A DNA stretch of 23,882 bases from JBEKYD01 sp049509915 (GTDB taxonomy: Bacteria; Acidobacteriota; Terriglobia; Bryobacterales; Bryobacteraceae), in contig JBEKZL010000199.1 of NCBI GenBank assembly GCA_049509915.1, positions 1 through 23,882 on the forward strand. Direction: 5' to 3'. The position numbers were made by a program, and so were the translations under genes. Below are positions 8,397 to 14,816 of this stretch, piece by piece (within the stretch, counting starts at the first letter, position 1; each line of letters starts with the position of its first letter). Below the pieces are notes generated by a model that saw only the letters and a list, made by a program, of their open reading frames with translations, made no database searches and was not told where the DNA came from.

Positions 8397-9653
8397 CCTC
8401 AGCTCCGTACCCAGGGTGGAAACATAATACTTGGCCAGCATGTTAGCCCGCTCCGATGCGGGCAGGGTTTGGGGCGCTTTCAGGTATCCCAGGAATCGGT
8501 TGGCGACCTGCGCAAAATGGGCTTCGTGTCCCACGCGGAACTTGTCGGGGATATCGAGACGGGCCTCGTCGCCGTGGATGACGACGGAGAGACCCGCCCA
8601 TTCACCCTGTAACTCCACGATCTTGGCGTGGAGCGCGCGCCATACCGGGGCGGGGTCGCCAAAGGGCGCCACGTACAACTCGGGCTTGAAATTCTCCGCC
8701 GGGCCCTGGCGGATCTCGATGCGCGCTTTGGAACCGAGGAACGAAGCCTGGTAGACGTCTCCCGAGCCCTGCGGCGCTTCCCAATGCCACAGGATTTCGA
8801 GTTTCACGTGGATTCCCCGCAGGGTATAGTCGACGGCGTTATTGCACAAATACGCGAGCTCGCCGCCTTTGACTTCCGCGGCAAGCGGCGGCGAAAAGTC
8901 CGGCTCGCCGGTGATTTCCCGAAACTGCGCCCGTGTGAGCATGAGGGGCCAGTGGCGGCCGGACAGCAACCGAATATCCTTGCGATAGTCGATGGCTTGG
9001 TCGGGGAAACCTGTCCAGGAAACCAGGTCGATCACGTGCGTGCCGACATCAGCCAGGGCTTCGCCTTGTTCGGCGATATCGAAAAACCAGGCGGGACGGC
9101 GAAGAGGAACGCCCGCGACCACTTTCTTGACGTGGTGGATGCTGGTGGCGGAAATGCCGGGGGCATCAGCAGTGCCTGCCGTCTGGGCACCGAATATCTC
9201 GGGCGTGTTCACCAGCACGCGCTGCAGCGTGGAAGTGGCCTCATAACGCTCGGTCATGATGTCGTACGCCACCAGGTGCTTCCGTTCGGCCAGATCGAGA
9301 GCTTCTTCGAGCTCGGGCATGTCGGCCGGGCGGATGATCCACGGCTTATCGGCGAATACATTGAGCCCGGCACCGAGCGAGGCGAGAATGCGGTCGATCT
9401 TGCCCCGGTTCCGGCCGGTCAGCACCACCACGTTTCCGGGCGGATTCCGGAGCATCTCCGCCATGGGGTCGGCGGTGGCATGCACGTCAAGCTTCCAGCG
9501 GGTGGGATTCAACAAGCGGGTATTAAACAAATAAATCCGATTGAGATAGTCGAACAGTTCCGGACCGAGCGGCGCATACACCGAGACCCGCTCGTCCAAC
9601 TCGGGGTACATTTCGGCCTGCAGCAGGGAGGCGTGAAAATGGCCGGGGTCCAT
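8379..9653 (-). CDS. Gfo/Idh/MocA-family oxidoreductase; true 5' end probably at 9717 through a frame break
   Basis: A 424-residue open frame. The opening MDPGHFHASLLQAEMYPELD is the hallmark of a MocA subgroup with a dedicated C-terminal oxidoreductase domain. An NAD-binding Rossmann half (about 1-130; VVVLTGRNRGKID, LNVFADKPW) is followed by the C-terminal half with EALADVGTHVIDLVSW. The family uses NAD(P) to oxidise or reduce sugars and related compounds; the substrate here is unknown. Starting at ATG 9653 would remove the first beta-strand (RLIV), which family members have before MDPG. An ORF in another frame starts at ATG 9717 with a signal-like MKKRAIFETMLLPLAAG and meets the RLIVMDPG frame near 9665, where an in-frame TGA blocks simple extension. 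This suggests a one-base frameshift or sequence error. The C-terminus SEPRP lies in a dispersed repeat. Confidence 0.85.
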   Translation of the reverse strand: MDPGHFHASLLQAEMYPELDERVSVYAPLGPELFDYLNRIYLFNTRLLNPTRWKLDVHATADPMAEMLRNPPGNVVVLTGRNRGKIDRILASLGAGLNVFADKPWIIRPADMPELEEALDLAERKHLVAYDIMTERYEATSTLQRVLVNTPEIFGAQTAGTADAPGISATSIHHVKKVVAGVPLRRPAWFFDIAEQGEALADVGTHVIDLVSWTGFPDQAIDYRKDIRLLSGRHWPLMLTRAQFREITGEPDFSPPLAAEVKGGELAYLCNNAVDYTLRGIHVKLEILWHWEAPQGSGDVYQASFLGSKARIEIRQGPAENFKPELYVAPFGDPAPVWRALHAKIVELQGEWAGLSVVIHGDEARLDIPDKFRVGHEAHFAQVANRFLGYLKAPQTLPASERANMLAKYYVSTLGTELRSEPRP

Positions 9654-9866
9654 GACGATGAGGCGCGCCGGCGGCGAGGGGCAGCAGCATGGTTTCGAAG
9701 ATAGCGCGTTTCTTCATGGCAAGAGGTGGAATGGGTTGGCTTCGCCGGGGTCGGAACGGGTTCTTCCAGAAGCGGGCAACATATTGATATTTATATGTGT
9801 TATCGACCGGAATGGGTTCGACCGGTGCTTATGCTTCGCGGCAGGCGAGCCCGCGGCGCGGCGCAG

Positions 9867-9894
9867 TTTTGTGCATTCTTGTGCACGGAATCGG
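9867..9894 (+). repeat. TTGTGCA direct repeat, 10-bp period (copy 1)
   Basis: TTGTGCA occurs at 9869-9875 and again at 9879-9885, followed by CGGAAT. A near-identical unit lies on the minus strand at 20585-20560 and a shorter one at 20487-20472. The 10-bp offset equals one helical turn. Confidence 0.55.
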
Positions 9895-9925
9895 TGCGGC
9901 GGGCGGCGGAACGGAGGCGTCCGAA

Positions 9926-9943
9926 GCGGTCCCGTGGGACCGC
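9926..9943. repeat. Perfect 8-bp inverted repeat
   Basis: GCGGTCCC, GT, GGGACCGC: a tight palindrome of 18 bases in gene-free DNA. No T-run follows on either strand, so it is not an obvious terminator. Confidence 0.5.
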
Positions 9944-10028
9944 CACAGCGAGGAACTGCCGCGGTGCGTCGCATGGTCTTCCCGAATTGAGGTATAGCAC
10001 GCCGAGCGGCCAAGGGGACCGGCACGGG

Positions 10029-10141
10029 CGTGAAGAAATATAGCCGTCGACGACGCCCGATGAACGCCGCTAAGAAACGAAAGGATTTATGGGTATTGAT
10101 CGGCTATAATTTGATTTTTCAAAGCGCCGCGTTTCTTCACG
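10029..10141. repeat. 113-bp segment bounded by 10-bp perfect inverted repeats
   Basis: CGTGAAGAAA at 10029-10038 is the exact reverse complement of 10132-10141. Next to the left arm TATAGCCG (10039-10046) also pairs with CGGCTATA at 10101-10108, and a small palindrome (TTTGA/TCAAA, 10110-10123) lies between. No flanking target-site duplication is visible. Confidence 0.5.
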
Positions 10142-10222
10142 TCTGCTGGCGGGCGGTTGCTCGCGGCCGCGGATAAGTCACCAAGCAGGGTTTGCCCAGC
10201 CAACGGCCGTCCCGCCGAAGCC

Positions 10223-10921
10223 TCAACCGAGGAGGCCGCGTGCGTTTTCGAAGACGGCCAGCAACATGGCTTCGGTAAGTTTGCCGGTGGAGGTGTTCTG
10301 CTGGCTGGGGTGATAGGAGCTGATAAGCCGGGGCTGTCCCTGGCCGATCGAAAAGCGGCGGTTGTGGCCAAACGCAAATGCCGTCCGGCTGGCGATGACG
10401 CCGCGCGATTTCAACAGGTCCAGGTACTGGTCGAAGGCGATTTTCCCCAGTGCAACGACGACTTTCAGATTGGGCAACAGCTCGAGCTCACTCTCCAGGT
10501 ACGAGCGGCAATTGGCCAGTTCCTGGCGGGCCGGCCGATTATCGGGCGGGGCGCAGCGCGCGGCGGCAGTAATGTAGGCACCGCGGAGCCGCAGGCCGTC
10601 GTCCCGGGACAGGCTTTCGGCCTGGGACGCAAATCCAGTGGCATGGAGGGCCCTGTAGAGCCAGTCCCCGGAGCGGTCGCCGGTAAACATCCGGCCGGTG
10701 CGATTGGCTCCGTGCGCGGCTGGAGCCAGCCCCAGAATGAGCAGCCGCGCCCGCGGATCGCCGTACGAGGGCACCGGCTTACCCCAGTATTCCCAATCGC
10801 GATAGGCTCGCCGCCGCACCCGCGCCACTTCCGCGCAGTACTCACGCAGGCGTGGACAGCGCTGGCAGCTGACGATTTCCTCTCTCAACAATTCCAACTG
10901 CATTGTAGAGTTTATCGCCAT
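10223..10921 (-). CDS. udgB: Family 5 uracil-DNA glycosylase (UDGb type)
   Basis: A 232-residue DNA repair enzyme that removes uracil (and in this family often hypoxanthine and other deaminated bases) from DNA. The active-site motif I reads GLAPAAHGANRTG (residues 64-76), with Ala in place of the catalytic Asp/Asn/Glu of other families, which is characteristic of family 5. Motif II is HPSQQN (204-209). The cysteines C19, C22, C123 and C138 have the spacing of the iron-sulfur cluster of family 4/5 enzymes. The length is normal. Two start codons are possible (10921 and 10903); neither has a clear ribosome binding site, and both precede the CxxC. It is transcribed divergently from the penicillin-binding protein gene, with 137 bases between the chosen starts. 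Confidence 0.92.
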   Translation of the reverse strand: MAINSTMQLELLREEIVSCQRCPRLREYCAEVARVRRRAYRDWEYWGKPVPSYGDPRARLLILGLAPAAHGANRTGRMFTGDRSGDWLYRALHATGFASQAESLSRDDGLRLRGAYITAAARCAPPDNRPARQELANCRSYLESELELLPNLKVVVALGKIAFDQYLDLLKSRGVIASRTAFAFGHNRRFSIGQGQPRLISSYHPSQQNTSTGKLTEAMLLAVFENARGLLG

Positions 10922-11058
10922 GGTAAGCTAAGAGAGATTCGTCTTGCCAAGATGATGTGGAATCCGTCGAATCGTTCGGTTGCTCCGGCCGGACCTTCGA
11001 CTCCGACTCTGGCCGAAAGCCCCACGGTCCGATTGTGGGCGGGGTTCCTTCGCTTTTT

Positions 11059-12267
11059 ATGAACCGGTTTCACTGCTGTGCCCTGCTGATTTCGTTCCCT
11101 TGTGCGTCAATTTATTGCCTGGCGCTGGCGGGAACACCGGCGCCCCGAACCAATACCACCACCCGGGCTGCCGGCAAGACCCGGCGGGTGCGGCGCGCCA
11201 CGGCCGCCGCCCACGTCGCCTTGGCTCAAGTTTCGCACAAGACGGCCCCGGCCCCAACTGCGGCAGTCGCCGGCCCGGTGATCCGTGGCGGGCCCTGGAC
11301 CAGCCCCACGTTCGCCGATTCTACCGATGGCGACAACGTGGACGGGGAAGACCTTGTGGTGCGGCGCGCCGCCGCCGAGGCCCTCGGTACGTATAACGGC
11401 TCGGTGGTAGTCGTCGATCCGTTCAGCGGGCGCATTCTGAGCATGGTGAACCAGCGGGTAGCGCTCGGCTCCGGATTCCAGCCCTGCTCCACGGTCAAGG
11501 TTTCAGTGGCGCTGGCGGGACTAAGCGAAAAGGTGATTCAGCCTGCGTCGAAGTACCGCATCAGCGGGGTCGGCCGCATGAACCTCACCTACGCGCTGGC
11601 CAACTCCATCAACTACTATTTCGCCACCCTGGGCGAAAGAATGGGCTTCGAGAAATTCAGCTACTACGCTCATCTGTTCGGCTATGGGGAAAAGGCCGGG
11701 CTGAATATCGCCGGCGAGCAGCCCGGGAGTTTTCCGGAGGCGCCACCCAGAAACGGCGGCGTGGGCATGCTCACCAGCTTCGGCGAAGAAATCGAGCAGA
11801 CGCCGCTCGAACTGGCTGCGCTGATGGGTGCCATTGCCAACGGCGGCACACTCTACTACCTGCAATACCCGCGGACGGTGGCCGAAGCAAGCCACTTCGT
11901 TCCGCAAATCAAGCGGCGCCTCGAAATCGGCCAATGGATCTCCGCCATTCTGCCGGGAATGCGCGGAGCGGTGGAATTCGGCACGGCGCACCGCGCTCGC
12001 GAGGATGGCCCCATCGCCGGCAAGACCGGTACCTGCACCAGCGAGAACCACGTTCACCTCGGCTGGTTCGGCTCCTTCAACGATTCCTCCGGGCGCAAGC
12101 TGGTGGTGGTGGTGCTGTTGACCGGCGGCAAGCCCGCCAGCGGACCGATGGCCGCCGGAATCGCCGGTGAAGTCTACCGCCGTTTGAATGAAGCCCGGTA
12201 CCTCAGCGCGGACGCTCCTCTCGCTCCGGGTTCGCTGATCGCCAGCCAGACCTGCTGCGGACGCTGA
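11059..12267 (+). CDS. Small penicillin-binding protein with a single transpeptidase domain
   Basis: A 402-residue protein from ATG 11059, where MNRFHCCALLISF begins a hydrophobic signal or anchor; the frame is open further upstream but the extension has no such feature. Residues about 25-90 are Ala/Pro/Thr/Arg-rich and look disordered. The rest is a PF00905-like transpeptidase with all three motifs of the active site: STVK (144-147, nucleophile Ser144), SIN (183-185) and KTGT (322-325). It would cross-link peptidoglycan in the periplasm and be acylated by beta-lactams. It lacks the dimerisation and pedestal domains of PBP2 and FtsI, so it is unusually short; a class D beta-lactamase-like enzyme is the alternative, though the KTGT and SxN spacing favours a PBP. 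The C-terminus ends in a CC pair. Confidence 0.82.
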   Translation: MNRFHCCALLISFPCASIYCLALAGTPAPRTNTTTRAAGKTRRVRRATAAAHVALAQVSHKTAPAPTAAVAGPVIRGGPWTSPTFADSTDGDNVDGEDLVVRRAAAEALGTYNGSVVVVDPFSGRILSMVNQRVALGSGFQPCSTVKVSVALAGLSEKVIQPASKYRISGVGRMNLTYALANSINYYFATLGERMGFEKFSYYAHLFGYGEKAGLNIAGEQPGSFPEAPPRNGGVGMLTSFGEEIEQTPLELAALMGAIANGGTLYYLQYPRTVAEASHFVPQIKRRLEIGQWISAILPGMRGAVEFGTAHRAREDGPIAGKTGTCTSENHVHLGWFGSFNDSSGRKLVVVVLLTGGKPASGPMAAGIAGEVYRRLNEARYLSADAPLAPGSLIASQTCCGR

Positions 12268-12302
12268 AAAACGCCTGGCGGCGAGATCGCCCGCTCTACC
12301 GG

Positions 12303-12851
12303 TTATTCCAGGCAGTCGAAGACTTCGCGATAAAACTCGGCGTGCGACCGCCAGGTTTGCCCGGTAACCAGGCCACCGTCGCGAACCGCCGGTTTGTGCA
12401 GATAGGTTCCTCCGCTCCGCTCCACTTCCACGCGCACATGGGGGTGAGCGGTCACCGACCGGCCTTTCAAAATGCCGGCGGCGGCCAGGATCTGGACGCC
12501 GTGCCCGATCGCGAAAACGCTCTTGTTCTGGGCCGTGAATTCATGCACCAGCGAAATCAGGCTGGCATCGTTGCGCAGGTACTCGGGAGCCCGTCCGCCC
12601 AGCAGAAGGACAGCGGCAAAGTCGCGGGCGGCTACCGCCGTAATCACCAGATCGGCGTCTACGGAGGGGCCGGGCCGCTCCGTATAGGTTTCCCAGCCTG
12701 CCTCTTCATCGTGAAATACCATGTGCAGCCGGCGCCGCACAGGCGCCGCCACCACCGGAACCCATCGCGCCTCTTCGAAACGCTGGCAGGCATACAGGGC
12801 TTCATAGCCGTCGCCGCCGTCGCCTGTAACGATTAAGATTTTGCGGCTCAT
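12303..12851 (-). CDS. DJ-1/PfpI-family protein lacking the nucleophilic cysteine
   Basis: A 182-residue class I glutamine-amidotransferase-like protein from ATG 12851; the frame extends upstream to 12896 but MSRKILIVTGDGGDGYE is the natural first beta-strand. The conserved acid (Glu17) is present, followed by the central VLLLGGRAPEYLR and the nucleophile elbow. The elbow reads AIGHGVQIL: Gly116 occupies the position of the Cys seen in AxCHG of DJ-1, PfpI and Hsp31 relatives. Family members are proteases, deglycases, chaperones or redox sensors, and most depend on that Cys; here those activities are doubtful and a binding or structural role is more likely. It converges with the penicillin-binding protein gene, ending 36 bases from its stop. 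Confidence 0.85.
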   Translation of the reverse strand: MSRKILIVTGDGGDGYEALYACQRFEEARWVPVVAAPVRRRLHMVFHDEEAGWETYTERPGPSVDADLVITAVAARDFAAVLLLGGRAPEYLRNDASLISLVHEFTAQNKSVFAIGHGVQILAAAGILKGRSVTAHPHVRVEVERSGGTYLHKPAVRDGGLVTGQTWRSHAEFYREVFDCLE

Positions 12852-13032
12852 CTGGGCAACATGATCGCACAAACCACACACCGCCATTCGGCCCAATTCT
12901 TCGGCGGCACAATTGATGTTAAGAGGTTCCCGCCAGGACGCCCCGTACCCCTTCTCAAAATTCGCTATGCCCCGCCTGGCACCCCGTATGATACATTCGA
13001 TGGATGCTCTCGATTGCCGAGGGCCTCATCCC

Positions 13033-13755
13033 ATGCTGGAAGCGTGTGCTTTATCGGATAAGGGCTGTGTCCGGTCCAATAACGAAGACTATTGTTTGAT
13101 TGAGCCTGCTTTAGGACTTTACGTTCTTGCCGACGGCATGGGCGGAGCGAGAGCGGGGGAGTGCGCCTCGCGGCTGGCCGTCGAGACGGTCGCCGAAACC
13201 GTTTTTCTTGCGCAGCGGCGCGATTCGCAGGTTTTGTTGTCGGCTGTGGAGGCCGCCAACCAGAAAGTTCTTGCAGCCGCGCAGGGCGACGAAAGCCTGG
13301 AAGGGATGGGCACTACTCTGGTAGCGGCTCTCGAGAACGGCGACACCCTGGCTGTCGCCAGCGTCGGCGACAGCCGGGCTTATCTCTTCGACCACAATGG
13401 TTTCCGAGTCATTACCGACGATCAAACCTGGATCAACGAGGTGGGCCGGCCGCTTGGACTGGACGAGGAGAGCCTCCGCCACCATCCGATGCGCCACGTC
13501 CTGACCATGGCCATCGGAGCCAGTTCGCCACTCACCGTCAACTGTTATTCCGTGCCGCTCGAACCCCGTGCCCTCGTGCTGATCTGCAGCGATGGCCTGC
13601 ACGGAGTTGTGGAAGCACCCGATATCGAGCGCATTCTGCGAACGGCCGGTGAGGGTGGCGCACTGGAGGACGGCTGTCGGGACCTGATCGAGGCGGCCAA
13701 GAAAGCCGGTGGCCCGGACAACGTAACCGCCGTTCTGGTGCGCAAGCTCGGCTAG
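13033..13755 (+). CDS. PP2C-type serine/threonine protein phosphatase
   Basis: A 240-residue soluble single-domain phosphatase of the PPM/PP2C family, which uses two metal ions to dephosphorylate Ser/Thr residues, usually opposing Hanks-type kinases. Motifs in order are SNNEDY (15-20), DGMGG (34-38), GMGTTLV (91-97), VGDSRAYLF (111-119), SDGLHG (186-191) and GPDNVTAVLV (227-236), carrying the metal-binding aspartates D34, D187 and D229. I chose ATG 13033 because GAGGG lies 9 bases upstream and the domain starts at once; the frame is open back to 12913, with other ATGs at 12988 and 13000. A TATGAT at 12987-12992 may be a -10 box, which would also argue for the shorter form. No kinase gene is in the window. 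It converges with the Crp-family gene. Confidence 0.9.
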   Translation: MLEACALSDKGCVRSNNEDYCLIEPALGLYVLADGMGGARAGECASRLAVETVAETVFLAQRRDSQVLLSAVEAANQKVLAAAQGDESLEGMGTTLVAALENGDTLAVASVGDSRAYLFDHNGFRVITDDQTWINEVGRPLGLDEESLRHHPMRHVLTMAIGASSPLTVNCYSVPLEPRALVLICSDGLHGVVEAPDIERILRTAGEGGALEDGCRDLIEAAKKAGGPDNVTAVLVRKLG

Positions 13756-13807
13756 CCAGTGAAAGCAACGTGGCCGCGCGAGCAAGAAGCCCCGGCGACC
13801 AGCGGCG

Positions 13808-14485
13808 CTACGCGGCGGTCTGGCTTAGCCAGTCCTGCAAGGCGTCGCGATATAACACGATCCCTTTTCGGGAATAGCGCAGATATCCCTGCTTGCGGAA
13901 CTGATTCATATAGTGGGTCACGATTTCGCGCGAGGTACCGACGTATTGCGACAGCAGCTCGTGGGTGAGCGGCGCCATGTGCATCGCCCCCTCCGTATCA
14001 CGGTCGCCCTGGCGATCGGCGAAGCGGATCAGGGAACGCGCGAGGCGACGGGCGATGTTGTCGCAGGAGAAACTTTCGATCCGGTGCGTAAAATCGACCG
14101 TGCGCTGCACCAGCACCTGTAAAAGCGCTACCGCCAGCCTGGGACGGCGAAGCACGATATCTTCGATCTCGGCGGTAGTCCACATCATGAGCTTCGTGTC
14201 CGCCATGGCGCTGGCTTGCTCAGCCCGCCGGGGCAGGCTCAACAGCGCCGATTCGCCGAAAAACTCGTTGGGTTGGTAGATGTCCACGACAACCTGGTGG
14301 CCGTCGTCCGCTACCCGAGCTACCTTTACCGATCCCTCCATCACGAGATACAAATTACGCGACGGCTGGTCGTGGTTGTAAATGACTTGTGACTTGCGGA
14401 ATTCCAACAGTGTGGAACACGGCAGATGAGCGAGGGGGTCTTCCAACGCCCGAACGGGCGCAACAACTGCAAGCGTGGATGCCAT
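13808..14485 (-). CDS. Crp/Fnr-family transcription regulator
   Basis: A 225-residue regulator. A cyclic-nucleotide-binding-like beta-roll (about 15-125) includes the cassette FFGESALLSLPRRAEQ (75-90), whose Glu78 and Arg-Ala pair resemble the cAMP-binding pocket. A long dimer helix follows, then a winged helix-turn-helix (about 168-212) with recognition helix VGTSREIVTHYMNQFRKQG. There is no N-terminal cysteine cluster, so it is not an Fnr-type iron-sulfur sensor; the ligand is probably a nucleotide or none. ATG 14485 has AGGAG 8 bases upstream. It is divergent from the phosphoesterase gene across a 331-bp region containing a perfect palindrome that could be its operator. Confidence 0.9.
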   Translation of the reverse strand: MASTLAVVAPVRALEDPLAHLPCSTLLEFRKSQVIYNHDQPSRNLYLVMEGSVKVARVADDGHQVVVDIYQPNEFFGESALLSLPRRAEQASAMADTKLMMWTTAEIEDIVLRRPRLAVALLQVLVQRTVDFTHRIESFSCDNIARRLARSLIRFADRQGDRDTEGAMHMAPLTHELLSQYVGTSREIVTHYMNQFRKQGYLRYSRKGIVLYRDALQDWLSQTAA

Positions 14486-14816
14486 ACGTTCAACTCCTAT
14501 CGAAAATTGCGTTTTTCTGAACTATACGCGTGAGAACTGTTTTTCCGCAGGAACGCTCCTGAAGTGCCAGCAATTCCCATTCCGAAACCCCAAAGTGCGC
14601 CGAGCCAACTGAACTTCCAATACGACTGGCGAGCCGATACCACTGAATCCATACTACCCTGCATTCAATCTTACGCTTAGCACTTGGAGTACCCTATAGC
14701 TCTTTTTGGCCGAAATCAGGGAGTATCTCCCTGCTCAAGACTACCCACTACGCCACCATGCAAGAGCATCGTATAGAATATACCCAACCCCACGATAAGC
14801 TCCTAGATGCGCGCTG
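14486..14816. other. 331-bp divergent intergenic region, control region candidate
   Basis: Less GC-rich than the flanking genes. It contains the ribosome binding site of the Crp-family gene, a perfect 17-base palindrome (14717-14733), a related half site GGAGTACCC about 30 bases before it, and TATAGAAT near 14773 as a possible -10 for the phosphoesterase gene. I see no small gene in it. Confidence 0.55.
14717..14733. promoter_or_regulatory. Perfect palindrome, candidate operator
   Basis: CAGGGAGTATCTCCCTG: 7-bp arms around TAT. It is not followed by a T-run, so it is unlikely to be a terminator. Its position between a divergently transcribed Crp-family gene and an exported phosphoesterase gene suggests a dimeric regulator site. 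Confidence 0.5.

Larger units (their letters stand above)
9718..10222. other. 505-bp intergenic region without a supported gene
   Basis: No reading frame here shows recognisable homology. It holds an AT-rich patch at about 9779-9802 (ACATATTGATATTTATATGT, partly self-complementary, a possible control region for the oxidoreductase gene), a TTGTGCA direct-repeat pair (9869-9885), an 8-bp-stem hairpin (9926-9943) and a 113-bp segment with perfect 10-bp terminal inverted repeats (10029-10141). Confidence 0.6.

Noticed and set aside
8628..9704. 358-residue open frame on the plus strand opposite the MocA-type gene
   Set aside because: No domain is recognisable, and the opposite strand has clear family motifs.
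14717..14733. Palindrome as an intrinsic terminator
   Set aside because: Short 3-base loop and no T-run on either strand; it lies between divergent genes where no terminator is needed.
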